Shown here: positions 30,901 through 38,780 of the stretch, piece after piece | How positions within the stretch are numbered: the first letter of the stretch is position 1 | How the letters are laid out: every line of letters begins with the position of its first letter | From: Phenylobacterium hankyongense | GTDB taxonomy: Bacteria; Pseudomonadota; Alphaproteobacteria; Caulobacterales; Caulobacteraceae | DNA: 64,000 nt | Direction: 5' to 3' | Assembly (NCBI RefSeq): GCF_003254505.1 | Contig: NZ_QFYP01000001.1 | Coordinates: forward strand, 1,100,001-1,164,000 | Program-made: the position numbers and the translations under genes | The notes under the pieces: model-generated | Seen by the model: the letters and a program-made list of their open reading frames with translations, nothing else | Databases searched by the model: none | What the model was told of the DNA's origin: nothing

Positions 30901-31265
30901 ACCCACTGCGGCGAGACCACGTCGAGCTGGTCGACGTGGTCGGCCAGCGATTCGCGCGAGCTCTCGTCCCACGAGACATAGAAGCCCACCGCCAGCGGCC
31001 GGGCCGGGCCGCCCGCGCCGAGCTTCCGCGGGTGCGGGATCTTGGTCCACTGCTGACGTCCCTTGACCTTGTGCGCGGTCTCCTGGTGCAGCGCCTGCAG
31101 GATGCGCGGATCCTTGAGCGTCAGCCCCGGCAGCCGCGGCGCGAAGGCGAGGGTGGTGAAGAAGGCGGCCACCAGCAGCGCGGCCAGCGACACCAGCAGC
31201 CCGCCGGTCAGCCGCACCCGTCGCGCCCTGCGCCCGGTCGGATCGTGGAAAATGAGGTCGGACAT
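27912..31265 (-). CDS. GH18-like / CE4 deacetylase / GT2 glycosyltransferase fusion
   Basis: The 1117-residue protein has three enzyme modules. Residues about 85-400 are GH18-like, following a single N-terminal membrane anchor (residues 23-43) and holding YVFDFENLSP in place of the usual DxxDxDxE. Residues about 480-690 are a NodB/CE4 polysaccharide deacetylase with metal ligands TFDDGPD and GGHTWTH. After a membrane helix, residues about 740-1000 form a processive GT2 with SVLIPCFNEE, ALDADT, EDQDL and QRFRW, then membrane helices. It may make, de-acetylate and trim a beta-linked amino sugar polymer at the envelope. Substrate is not known. Confidence 0.87.
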   Translation of the reverse strand: MSDLIFHDPTGRRARRVRLTGGLLVSLAALLVAAFFTTLAFAPRLPGLTLKDPRILQALHQETAHKVKGRQQWTKIPHPRKLGAGGPARPLAVGFYVSWDESSRESLADHVDQLDVVSPQWVALSGADGQVAITSDVRARAIIAQAKKPPSIMPGVFNAKDGVWNGPAADAVLTNPAARKMLLNNLAREAQKRGYAGYVFDFENLSPVGVQAYPGFIAEARAVLRPLGREVWVTTPFGDESWPLKRLQAVADAVVLMAYDQHWGTGDPGPPAGQDWFESTLAKTMENLDPNRTVLALGDYGYDWTLAQGAKPGSSVAVTFNEATQTAHDSGAHAAMDEASLNPTFAYEDDAGRKHEVWFLDAATLYNQIRVGDGFRPMGYALWRLGGEDQQDWKLLRHDYGAARPDGLEALRPGQDVDFDGSGEVLRVEDIPKPGRRTLQVDPATALIAGESYVDMPTSYVVQRYGAHPGWVALTFDDGPDGRWTPKILDILKAKHAPATFFVIGKNMSRYPGLVARELREGHDVGGHTWTHPNIGEVPTAQTVVELNATQRLFETITGRSQRLFRPPFFGDAEPSTPREVAPLLAAQQQGYLTVGLRIDTNDWQKPTPDQIVNTVITRLHDTVRPGQVVLLHDSGGDRSRTVAALPRVIDAIRANGYTLVTVADLAGMTPAQVMPPTSRNSAELLLDRLGFGFFHGAQMVLQGLFIVAIALGVARLVFLAVLAFVHRLRIARRTPPMPDAAGGPMVSVLIPCFNEEKVIVASVRRILASHWPKLQVLVLDDGSKDGTSRVVREAFADDPRVTLRTFENGGKARALNRGLTEVRGEIVVALDADTLFPPDTIPQLVRWFADPKVGAVAGNAIVGNRRNLITRWQALEYVTAQNLERRALAALGAVTVVPGAVGAWRKSALEAMGGYPSDTLAEDQDLTLAIQRAGWTVEFDPAARAYTEAPETVAGLLKQRFRWSFGTLQCLWKHRAALFNPKRPILGFVALPQIWLFQIFLAAVAPLVDLAIVWSAISSAYAWAYHPVEWSPDDLVRPVFYWAAFIFLDLSAGALGMAMERRAPWGDLIWMPIQRFGYRQLMYYVVVKSIDAALHGARVGWGKLERRATAAVEGAG

Positions 31266-31576
31266 CCGGTGTCAGTCTAGCAAGATTCCGTCAGCGGCGT
31301 GTGCCCGTTGAAGGTGTCGGAACCTTGTCCCCCCGCCACGCGTCGTAGCTCAGCCGAAGACCGGATTCCACATCGTCCGCTCGAAGCGATGAACATGTTT
31401 ATCGCCAGCCCGCCGCAGAAGGCCGTGCGGCGTCGTGCCGCCGCCCGCGAAGAACGCAGCGACCGGCGTTTGCGAAACCCAGGACATCCCTTATCCCAGT
31501 GCATGCGCGCCGCCGGTCGTCGGCGGGGCGTCTGGCCGGAGACGGATCGAACGATGCGCGAGCGCGGACACGTCGG
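31266..31576. other. 311-bp divergent intergenic region, no gene seen
   Basis: This gap lies between the GH18-CE4-GT2 gene (minus) and the LytTR gene (plus) and should hold both promoters. No clear LytTR-type direct repeat, palindrome or RNA structure stands out. It contains a short open frame extending the LytTR gene upstream, judged not coding because of its Arg-rich composition. Confidence 0.55.
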
Positions 31577-32368
31577 ATGACGCATCTCCTGCGCCAGGCG
31601 CCGCGCTCGGCATTTCACGCGTCGCGGGCGGCGCCGATCACGCCGCGGGTGGTCGTCCGCTCCCTGGCCTGGTCGGGCGCGGTCGGCGCGTTCCTCAGCT
31701 TCGTCGGCGCCTTCGGTTCGCAGGGCTGGCCGTTCCTGCCGCGCACCCTGGTGATGGTCGCCGTGGGCTGCGCCGGCTCCGCACTGGGGATGCTCACCTT
31801 TCGACTGGCCGGCCGCCTGCGGTTCCTCGACCGGAGCGTCTGGCTGCAGGCCCTGGGCGGCGCGCTGATGATGATCCTGCCGATGAGCCTGGTGATCTGG
31901 CTCGTCAGCGCCGTGTCCGACGGCCGGCCGATGCCGTCCAGCCACCTGCCGGGCCTGATGATCAACTCCGGCGTGATGTGCGTGGTGATGACCTTCCTGG
32001 CGGTCGCGCTCAACCGCAACGCCGAGCTGCGGATCACCGCGCGCGAGCCCGCGCCGCCGAAGTTCCTCGAGCGCCTGCCGCTGAAGCTGCGCGGCGCCGA
32101 GGTCTGGGCGGTCGAGGCCGAGGACCACTACCTGCGGCTCCACACCTCCAAGGGCCAGGACCTGATCCTGATGCGGCTGTCGGACGCCGTGGCCGAGCTG
32201 GAGGGGATCGAGGGCGCGCAGGCGCACCGCTCCTGGTGGGTGGCGCGCGACGCGATCGCCGAGGCGCGGCGGGGCGACGGCCGCGCCACGCTCACCCTGA
32301 AGGACGGCTCGCAGGTGCCGGTCAGCCGGACCTACGCCCGGGTGCTGCGCGAGCGCGGCTGGATCTAG
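31577..32368 (+). CDS. Membrane-anchored LytTR-domain transcription regulator
   Basis: The 263-residue protein has about four hydrophobic helices in residues 25-150 (for example LPRTLVMVAVGCAGSALGM), then a LytTR DNA-binding domain at about 165-263 with WAVEAEDHYLRLHTSKG and the C-terminal VPVSRTYARVLRERGW. The family binds DNA through a ten-stranded beta-fold. No sensor kinase or receiver domain lies nearby, so the membrane part may itself sense a signal. The start at 31577 is chosen because upstream in-frame residues are Arg-rich and unlike membrane helices. Confidence 0.85.
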   Translation: MTHLLRQAPRSAFHASRAAPITPRVVVRSLAWSGAVGAFLSFVGAFGSQGWPFLPRTLVMVAVGCAGSALGMLTFRLAGRLRFLDRSVWLQALGGALMMILPMSLVIWLVSAVSDGRPMPSSHLPGLMINSGVMCVVMTFLAVALNRNAELRITAREPAPPKFLERLPLKLRGAEVWAVEAEDHYLRLHTSKGQDLILMRLSDAVAELEGIEGAQAHRSWWVARDAIAEARRGDGRATLTLKDGSQVPVSRTYARVLRERGWI

Positions 32369-32910
32369 GCCTTGCGCCGGGCGAGCCACTGCTCGCGGGT
32401 CTGGCCCCAGACGTCGACCTCCATCGCCTCGAACGGCGCCGGCATCCGCGCCTGCCGCAGGATCGACGAGCCCAGCCGCCGGGCGACCGCCTGGCTGGCG
32501 GCGTTGGCGGGCTCGATGGTGTGGATCGCCTCCGTCCAGCCGAGGGTGTCGAAGGCCCAGTCCATGCAGGCCGCCGCGCCCTCGGTGGCGTAGCCCTTGC
32601 CCCAGACCTCCCGGGTCAGCCCCCAGCCGACCTCGGTCCCCGGCCAGTCCTCCGGCTGCCACGGGCCGAGCCGGCCGATCCAGCGGCCGGTGGCCTTCTC
32701 GATCACCGAGAACATCGAGAAGCCGCGGATCCGCCAGGCGCCGGTGACGCTGCAGATGCCCCGCCAGGCCACCGAGCGCGCCTGCACCCCGCCGATATGG
32801 CGCATGGTCTCCTCGTCGGCGGCGAAGGCCGCCCAGGCCTCGAAGTCCTCGGCCTGCGGCTGGCGAAGGATGAGACGATCTGTCTCAAGCGTGGGTGCTG
32901 GCGCGAACAT
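32365..32910 (-). CDS. GNAT-family acetyltransferase (RimJ-like)
   Basis: A 181-residue RimJ/RimL-type GNAT enzyme. Typical marks are the N-terminal LETDRLILRQPQAEDFEAW, VGWGLTREVWGKGYATEGA (acetyl-CoA motif A), and ANAASQAVARRLG. The target is unknown, possibly a protein N terminus or a small amine. The start at 32910 has TTGAGG upstream; upstream open frame is not coding. Its end overlaps the LytTR gene's end by 4 bp, convergent. Confidence 0.88.
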   Translation of the reverse strand: MFAPAPTLETDRLILRQPQAEDFEAWAAFAADEETMRHIGGVQARSVAWRGICSVTGAWRIRGFSMFSVIEKATGRWIGRLGPWQPEDWPGTEVGWGLTREVWGKGYATEGAAACMDWAFDTLGWTEAIHTIEPANAASQAVARRLGSSILRQARMPAPFEAMEVDVWGQTREQWLARRKA

Positions 32911-33026
32911 CGACTTGGCCTCAATTTGGTCACGGGAGAGACATCGGTGGGGCGACCCTAGCCGTGGGCGCGGCTGGGCGGCTAGCCACACCGTATTCGG
33001 GGGACCCGGAAGTTCAGGGACCGCCC

Positions 33027-34271
33027 ATGCCGCTCGAGCCGTCGCACGATCCCTCCGCCGCACCAACCGGGCTGTCCACCCGGCGCCTGATGCTGGCCGG
33101 CGTCGCGGGCGCCTGCGTCATGGGCGTGGGCCTGGGCCTGTGGGCGCGGCCGGCCGAGCAGGAGCGGCGGCTTCCCAACCCTGGCGCGCCGATGCAGACG
33201 GTGCGTCCCACCAGCCTGCACATCGTGGTCGACGACCGCCCGGCGCCGATCGGCGCGCCGCTGGAGGTGATGTCCGGCGCCCGGCGGCCGATTCCGGCGA
33301 CGACCGCCCCCTCGCCCGCCGCTCCGGCTCCGGAAATCATGGCGCCGGTGCGCGCGCCCAACGGCCTGGTCCGGGTGCAGGCCATCTCGCCGCCGGCGCC
33401 CGCCGAGCCCGCGCCGCCCGAACCCAAGCCGGTCGCCCGGCCGCAGCCCCCGCCTCGGGCGGAGGTCGAGGCCGCCGAGGCTGCGATGGCCGCCCAGACT
33501 GCGAAGGCCATCAAGGCTGAGGAGGCCCGGGCCGAGGCGAAGGCCACGAAGGTCAGGGCGGACGCCGCCGCCAAGGCCGCGCACGAGGCGCGGCTCGCGA
33601 AGATCGCCGAAGCCAGGACGGAGAAGGCGGCGCAGGCCAAGGCGGCCAAGGCCAGGCTGGTCCGCGCCAGCGCCGAGCGGACCAAGGCCGAACACGCCAA
33701 GCTCGAACGGGCGCAGGCCGGGAAGGAACGCCGGGCCGAGAAGATCCGGCTCGCCAAGGCCGAGGCGGCCGACCGCGAGGCGGAGGCCAAGGCGAAGCGG
33801 AGCCACAAGCTCGCCACCTTGGTCCATGTGCTCGCCAAGGCCGTGCCGCATCATGCCAAGGCCGAGGTCGCCGAGGCGCCCGCGAGGGCCGCCAAGGTCC
33901 GGCTCGCGGCGGCCCGCGAGCGCGCCGCAACGGCGAAGACGGAAAACGCCCGCAAGCCCCGCACGGGGGTGAAGGGCGGCGGCCCCCTGCGGCTGGCAAG
34001 CGCCGAGCGCCGCTGCGCCTCGGCCGACCCCGGCGCGGCGCTGGCCTGCGCCGATCCGGCCCTCAGCGCCGCCGAGCGCCAGCTCAACCGCGCCTACCAC
34101 GACGCCGAGGCGGCCGGCGTCCCGGCCTGGCGCCTGCGCCAGCAGCAGCAGCGCTGGCTGGCCGCCCGCGCCACCGCCGCCAAGGAGGCGCCCTGGGCGG
34201 TGCATGACGTCTATGTGGCCCGGATCTCCGAACTGCAGGATCAGGCGCGGCAGGGCCAGAACGGCTACTGA
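33027..34271 (+). CDS. Membrane-anchored LprI-like protein with long Ala/Lys coiled-coil linker (paralogue 1)
   Basis: A 414-residue protein. An N-terminal transmembrane helix (about residues 20-40, with RRLMLAGVAGACVMGVGLGLW) is followed by a Pro/Ala-rich stretch, a long charged Ala/Lys/Glu/Arg helix (about 150-310) that probably forms a coiled coil, and a C-terminal LprI/DUF1311-type domain with RRCASADPGAALACADPALSAAERQLNRAY. The C-terminal domain carries two cysteines (about RRC and LAC), as expected. The next gene encodes the same architecture with a shorter linker. Role unknown; family members can inhibit lysozyme. Confidence 0.82.
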   Translation: MPLEPSHDPSAAPTGLSTRRLMLAGVAGACVMGVGLGLWARPAEQERRLPNPGAPMQTVRPTSLHIVVDDRPAPIGAPLEVMSGARRPIPATTAPSPAAPAPEIMAPVRAPNGLVRVQAISPPAPAEPAPPEPKPVARPQPPPRAEVEAAEAAMAAQTAKAIKAEEARAEAKATKVRADAAAKAAHEARLAKIAEARTEKAAQAKAAKARLVRASAERTKAEHAKLERAQAGKERRAEKIRLAKAEAADREAEAKAKRSHKLATLVHVLAKAVPHHAKAEVAEAPARAAKVRLAAARERAATAKTENARKPRTGVKGGGPLRLASAERRCASADPGAALACADPALSAAERQLNRAYHDAEAAGVPAWRLRQQQQRWLAARATAAKEAPWAVHDVYVARISELQDQARQGQNGY

Positions 34272-34371
34272 TCGGCGCACCGGGCGGCCGCCAGCGAGCG
34301 GCGCCGTTGCAACCTCGGACTCCGTCGAAGGATTAGGGACCCGAGGGACGTACACCTTTGAGGCTCCGCCC

Positions 34372-35205
34372 ATGCCCACCGACCACAGCGCAGATCCCTG
34401 GTCGGGGACCACCTACAACGGCTTCGCCGGCGCCGGGACGCCGAGCGGCCCGCCGGAGCGCGTCCGCGCCGCACCTGCGCGGCGTCCATCGACACGCACG
34501 CTGCTGATCAGCGGCGTCGCGGCCGCCGCGGTGCTGGGGATCGTCCTGGGCGTCCTGGCCCGGCCGCGCCTGGACACCGGCCAGGCGACCCTTGGCCAGC
34601 CGATGCGCCCGGCCGCCACCGCGCCCGCGCAGGCCGCCGCGCCGGACGTCGGACAGGTGCAGATCCAGGTCAATCCGCCGCCGGCGCCCGCGCCCGCGCC
34701 CCAGAGCGCCGGCCGCCTGGAGGTGCTGCCGCCCGACCTGGTCCGCGCCGCCCGGCAATCCGCCGGCTACGGCCCGGATCAGCCGGCTCAGCCGGCCGCG
34801 CCTGTTCCCACGATGGCGGAGCCCCCCGCGGCGGCGCACGTCGCCGTCGTCACACCGCCGCCCGCGGTCCGCTACACGCCGCCGCCCGTCGCGGTCGCGC
34901 CGCCTACGCCAGCGCCCGAGACCGCGCCGCAGCTGCGGGCCAGCTTCGACTGCGCCGCCGCGCGGGCCGGGGCCGAGGAGATGGTCTGTTCCGATCCTCA
35001 GCTGGCGGCGGCCGACCGGCAACTGGCGCGGGCCTATCGCCGCGCCCTGGACTCCGGCGTTCCGCCGGCCGAGCTGCGGGCCGACCAGCGCGACTGGCTG
35101 TCGATCCGCGAGGACGCCGCGCGGCATTCGCCGCGGGCGGTCGCCAGCATCTACGACCAGCGGATCGACGAGCTGGACCGGATGGCCGACGACGCCTCGC
35201 GATAG
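34372..35205 (+). CDS. Membrane-anchored LprI-like protein with Pro/Ala linker (paralogue 2)
   Basis: A 277-residue paralogue of the preceding gene. The N terminus is cytoplasmic, a transmembrane helix (RTLLISGVAAAAVLGIVLGVL, about 44-62) follows, then a Pro/Ala-rich linker of about 120 residues, and a C-terminal LprI-like domain with DCAAARAGAEEMVCSDPQLAAADRQLARAY. Both conserved cysteines are present. The gap between the two genes is 100 bp; both start after similar short upstream sequence, suggesting tandem duplication. The linker would span the periplasm. Confidence 0.82.
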   Translation: MPTDHSADPWSGTTYNGFAGAGTPSGPPERVRAAPARRPSTRTLLISGVAAAAVLGIVLGVLARPRLDTGQATLGQPMRPAATAPAQAAAPDVGQVQIQVNPPPAPAPAPQSAGRLEVLPPDLVRAARQSAGYGPDQPAQPAAPVPTMAEPPAAAHVAVVTPPPAVRYTPPPVAVAPPTPAPETAPQLRASFDCAAARAGAEEMVCSDPQLAAADRQLARAYRRALDSGVPPAELRADQRDWLSIREDAARHSPRAVASIYDQRIDELDRMADDASR

Positions 35206-35231
35206 AGGCGGTCGCCGGCGCCCGTCGATGC

Positions 35232-36221
35232 TTAGCCGAGCATGTCCTTGACGGTCTCGCGCTCGCCGACCAGTTCGTCGTTGGTCAGCGCGATCTTGCT
35301 CTTGGCGAACGCGTCCATTTCGAAGCCGGTGATCACCTCGTAGGTCCCCGGCGCGGTGGTCCGCACGGGCATCCCGGCCCACACCCCTTCGGCGAAGCCG
35401 TAGCGGCCTTCGCTGTTCACCGCCGCCGAGTGCACCTGGCCGACGGTGGTCAGGTCGCGCACGTGGTCGACGAGGGCGTTGGCCGCCGAGGCCGCCGAGC
35501 TCTGGCCGCGCGCCTCGATGACCGCCGCGCCACGCTTGCCGACCGCCGGGAGGTATTCGGTCTTCAGCCAAGCCTCGTCGCCGATCACCTCGGCGGCGGC
35601 CTTGCCGCCGATCTTGGCGTGGGTGAAGTCCGCGAACATGGTCGGCGAGTGGTTGCCGTAGATGAACAGGTCGCTGACCTCGTCGATGGCCACGCCGGCC
35701 TTGCGGGCCAGCAGGGCGCGGCCGCGGTTCTCGTCGAGGCGCACCATCGCGGTGAAGCGGTCGGCCGTCAGGCGCTTGGCCTGGCTGGCGGCGATCATGA
35801 CGTTGGTGTTGCAGGGGTTGCCGACCACCGCCACGCGGGCGTCGTCCGCGGCCACGGCGTCGATCGCCTGGCCCTGGGCGATGAAGATCTTGCCGTTGTC
35901 CTTCAGCAGGTCGGCGCGCTCCATGCCCGGGCCGCGCGGCTTGGAGCCGACCAGCAGGCACCAGTTTGCATCCTTGAACGCGACGTTGGCGTCGCCGGTC
36001 AGCACCATGTCCTGCAGCAGCGGGAAGGCGCAGTCCTCGAGCTCCATCGCCACGCCCTTCAGCGCCTTCTGCGGGCCTTCGACGGGGATTTCGAGCAGTT
36101 GCAGGATCAGCGGCTGGTCCTTGCCGAACATCTCGCCCGAGGCGATCCGGAACACCAGCGCGTAACCGATGTTGCCGGCGGCGCCGGTCACCGCCACGCG
36201 GATCGGCTTTTTCATGGTCAT
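35232..36221 (-). CDS. mdh: Malate dehydrogenase, type resembling eukaryotic cytosolic MDH
   Basis: A 329-residue NAD-dependent malate dehydrogenase. The Rossmann motif is [18 protein letters not shown] and NPCNTNVM follow, RLDENR carries the substrate arginine, and the catalytic histidine is in [12 protein letters not shown]. This pattern matches the cytosolic/actinobacterial MDH type rather than the LDH-like MDH that is usual in alphaproteobacteria. It catalyses malate to oxaloacetate. It lies alone, separated from the sucCD-sucAB block by eight kilobases. The start at 36221 is chosen with GGAG upstream. Confidence 0.93.
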   Translation of the reverse strand: MTMKKPIRVAVTGAAGNIGYALVFRIASGEMFGKDQPLILQLLEIPVEGPQKALKGVAMELEDCAFPLLQDMVLTGDANVAFKDANWCLLVGSKPRGPGMERADLLKDNGKIFIAQGQAIDAVAADDARVAVVGNPCNTNVMIAASQAKRLTADRFTAMVRLDENRGRALLARKAGVAIDEVSDLFIYGNHSPTMFADFTHAKIGGKAAAEVIGDEAWLKTEYLPAVGKRGAAVIEARGQSSAASAANALVDHVRDLTTVGQVHSAAVNSEGRYGFAEGVWAGMPVRTTAPGTYEVITGFEMDAFAKSKIALTNDELVGERETVKDMLG

Positions 36222-36361
36222 GCTGGTGCTCCAGTCGCTGCGAACGGCCGCCGGGCGCGGTCGCGCCGGTCCGTAGCCCAGGGACGTCCGTGCTGCAATG
36301 CCGCAGGCGCTCGGCCGAAGAGGGTGGCGCAGCGGCGCAGGCGCGTGCTCAATCGGCGGCG

Positions 36362-36781
36362 ATGACGCAGATCGACCCCGCCTTCCTGACCACCTCCGAG
36401 CCGCTCGGCGACCTGGCCCTGTGCCACGCGCGGCTGCAGACCGACGCCCGCTATCCGTGGATCGTGCTGATCCCCCGGGTCACGGGCGCCTACGAGCTGG
36501 AGGATCTGGCGCCCGGCGAGCGCGACGTGCTGATGGAGGAGATCCTGCAGGCCGGCCGCGCCGCGCGGGCGGTCGGCGAGGCGTTGGGCCGCTCGGCGAC
36601 CAAGCTCAACGTCGGCCAGCTGGGCAACGTCACGCCGCAGCTGCACATCCATGTGATCGGCCGCCGGTCCGATGACGCGGCCTGGCCGGGCCCGGTCTGG
36701 GGCTTCGGGACCGCCGAGGCCTATGCGGACGAGGCGAAGCGGCTGGCGATCGCGGCGGCGAAACAGGCGCTGGGGCTCTAA
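36362..36781 (+). CDS. HIT-domain protein
   Basis: A 139-residue HIT-family (histidine triad) protein, likely a nucleotide hydrolase. The catalytic core is [13 protein letters not shown], in which the first His of the usual HxHxH is Gln, as is often seen in this branch. The C-terminal region is helical. Divergent from mdh, with 140 bp between starts. The substrate is not known. Confidence 0.87.
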   Translation: MTQIDPAFLTTSEPLGDLALCHARLQTDARYPWIVLIPRVTGAYELEDLAPGERDVLMEEILQAGRAARAVGEALGRSATKLNVGQLGNVTPQLHIHVIGRRSDDAAWPGPVWGFGTAEAYADEAKRLAIAAAKQALGL

Positions 36782-36782
36782 C

Positions 36783-37463
36783 CTAAGGCGCCGTCCGGCG
36801 CAGGGTGATGCGCTTGCGCTCGGAGCCTTGCGCCAGCTCCCCGCTCCAGCGGCCGTCGTAGCCGCCCTGCAGGGTGGCGACCGCAACGGGCTTTCCGGGC
36901 GCGGGACTGAACCGCAGCGTCAGCTGCGAGCCGCTCCGCTGGATGTCGTCGACCAGGCCCGAAGCGTCCAGGGCCCCCTTGCGGCGCAGGTCGCGCCAGG
37001 CGCCCTCCAGCCGCTCGCCGCGGTTCGACAGCTGCAGGTTATAGAGGTCGCCCTCGCCGTCCGCCGCCAGGGTCCAGCCGCCGTCCAGCGGGCCCTGGAA
37101 GGCCTGGGCCGAGGCGAAGGACGAGCGGATGCGGGAATCGTAGGCCATGTCCTTCAGGGTCGGCGGCGCGTCGGGGGTCTTGCCGACCTCGTCGACCCGC
37201 ACCGGCGTCGTGGCCTGGGGCCGCGGCGGCGGGGCGTAGGGGATCGGTACGGGCGGCCGGCCCGAGGCCAGCGCGATGATCACCGGCTCCGGCTCGGGCG
37301 CCCCCGGCGGCTGGCTGGCGGTGTCGGGCTCGTCGGAATCCTTCGGCGGCGGCTGGCTGCGGTCCAGCAACGAGCCGATCGGGTCGGCCGGCGGTTGCGC
37401 CTGCGCCGGCATGGCCGCGGCCAGGACCAGCCACAGGATCGACGACGCGCCCAACCGTCTCAT
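36783..37463 (-). CDS. Secreted hypothetical protein, coupled to CitE-like lyase
   Basis: A 226-residue protein with a signal peptide (SSILWLVLAAAMPAQAQ), a Pro-rich linker to about residue 75, and a beta-rich C-terminal domain (about 105-226; for example GPLDGGWTLAADGEGDLYNLQL and LQGGYDGRWSGELAQGS). I do not recognise the domain. Its start overlaps the stop of the CitE-like gene by 4 bp (ATGA), so they are translated together. Its end is 2 bp from the convergent HIT gene. Confidence 0.75.
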   Translation of the reverse strand: MRRLGASSILWLVLAAAMPAQAQPPADPIGSLLDRSQPPPKDSDEPDTASQPPGAPEPEPVIIALASGRPPVPIPYAPPPRPQATTPVRVDEVGKTPDAPPTLKDMAYDSRIRSSFASAQAFQGPLDGGWTLAADGEGDLYNLQLSNRGERLEGAWRDLRRKGALDASGLVDDIQRSGSQLTLRFSPAPGKPVAVATLQGGYDGRWSGELAQGSERKRITLRRTAP

Positions 37464-38332
37464 GCCTCTGCGACCTCATGCGCTGTGATGGCGTCGGCCA
37501 CCGCGATCAGCCGCCGCGCCTGCGCCAGGTGCAGCCGCTCGACCATGCGGCCCTCGACCCTCAGAACGCCCTTGCCGGCGTTTTCGGCCAAATCGAAGGC
37601 TGCGGCCACGGTCCGCGCCCAGGCCACCGCCTCGGCCGAGGGCGTGAAGGCGCGGTTGGCGGCCGCCAGATGGCTGGGATGGATCAGCGACTTGCCGTCG
37701 AAGCCGAAGTCGACGGCCTGCTCGCACTCGCGCGCCAGCCCCTCCAGGTCCTCGATGGCGTTGTAGACCCCGTCCAGGATGGCGAGGCCGTGGGCGCGGG
37801 CGGCCATCACCGCGAGCGCCAGGGCCGGCTGCAGCGGCGCCCGATCGGCGCCCGGGCGGCAGCGCATCTCCTTCGCCAGGTCGTTGCCGCCGATCACCCA
37901 GGCGTCGGTGCGGCTGGCGGCCGCCGCCTGGCCGAGCGCGTCCAGCCGGAACACCGCCGCACAGGTCTCGATCATAGCCCACAGCCGCGTCGGCCCGCCC
38001 AGCGCCGCGGCGTAGGGGGCCAGGTCCTCAGGAGCGGCGATCTTCGGCACCAGCACGGCGTCGGGATGCACGGACGCCGCCGCGCCGAGGTCGGCGGCGC
38101 CCCAGGGCGTGTCCAGCCCGTTCACCCGGATCACCACCTCGCGCCGGCCGAAGCCGCCGGCGCGCACCGCCTCGACGGCCAGGCTGCGCGCCTCGACCTT
38201 GGCGTCGGGGGCGACCGCGTCCTCCAGGTCCAGGATCACCACGTCGCAGGCCAGCGTGCGGGCCTTCTCGATCGCCCGGGGATTGGAGGCCGGCAGGTAA
38301 AGCGCGCTGCGGCGGGGACGGTCGGCGATCAT
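37460..38332 (-). CDS. HpcH/HpaI aldolase family, CitE-like lyase
   Basis: A 290-residue CitE-like enzyme. Family marks are RRSALYLPASNPRAIEKA at the N terminus, VVILDLEDAVAPDAKVEAR (metal and substrate residues), RVNGLDTPW, LWAMIETCAAV and GFDGKSLIHPSHL. Relatives split malyl-, citramalyl- or citryl-CoA, or act as thioesterases on them. The specific substrate is unknown. ATG 38332 has AAGGAG 13 bp upstream; GTG 38365 is an alternative 11 codons earlier. Confidence 0.87.
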   Translation of the reverse strand: MIADRPRRSALYLPASNPRAIEKARTLACDVVILDLEDAVAPDAKVEARSLAVEAVRAGGFGRREVVIRVNGLDTPWGAADLGAAASVHPDAVLVPKIAAPEDLAPYAAALGGPTRLWAMIETCAAVFRLDALGQAAAASRTDAWVIGGNDLAKEMRCRPGADRAPLQPALALAVMAARAHGLAILDGVYNAIEDLEGLARECEQAVDFGFDGKSLIHPSHLAAANRAFTPSAEAVAWARTVAAAFDLAENAGKGVLRVEGRMVERLHLAQARRLIAVADAITAHEVAEA

Positions 38333-38393
38333 CGGCGGCGTCGCGCTCCTTCGCGCATGGATCACCCCCTGTCTTAGCGGCTAGGATGGGGCC

Positions 38394-38777
38394 ATGACCA
38401 CACGCTACGACGCCGAGGCGCGGAACGTCCTGGGCAAGGAGCTGAAGCCCTGCTCCTTGGACCCGGTGACCGGCTTTTTCCGCAACGGCTGCTGCGAAAC
38501 CGGCCCGCATGACCTCGGCATGCACACCGTGTGCGCGGTGATGACCGCCGAATTCCTGGCCTTCTCGCGCGCGACCGGCAACGACCTGTCGACGCCCCGC
38601 CCGGAGTTCGGGTTCGAGGGGCTGAAGCCTGGCGACCGCTGGTGCCTGTGCGCGCCGCGCTGGAAGGAGGCGCTGGACGCCGGCGCCGCGCCGCAGGTGG
38701 TGCTGGACTCCACCCACGAGGAGACGCTGGCCATCGTGCCGTTGGGCGTCCTCAAGGACCACGCCGTCCAGGCGTGA
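38394..38777 (+). CDS. DUF2237 family protein
   Basis: A 127-residue DUF2237 protein. The conserved cysteines are visible in KPCSLDPVTGFFRNGCC, HTVCAVM and RWCLCAPRW, with a further conserved histidine in HDLGMHT. The family is widespread and of unknown function; the Cys set suggests metal binding. ATG 38394 follows GGATGGGG. Convergent with thpR, 4 bp apart. Confidence 0.9.
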   Translation: MTTRYDAEARNVLGKELKPCSLDPVTGFFRNGCCETGPHDLGMHTVCAVMTAEFLAFSRATGNDLSTPRPEFGFEGLKPGDRWCLCAPRWKEALDAGAAPQVVLDSTHEETLAIVPLGVLKDHAVQA

Positions 38778-38780
38778 GGC

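Noticed and set aside
27879..31280. Plus-strand open frame of more than a thousand codons antisense to the GH18-CE4-GT2 gene
   Set aside because: No recognisable domain; the minus-strand frame carries conserved catalytic motifs over its whole length.
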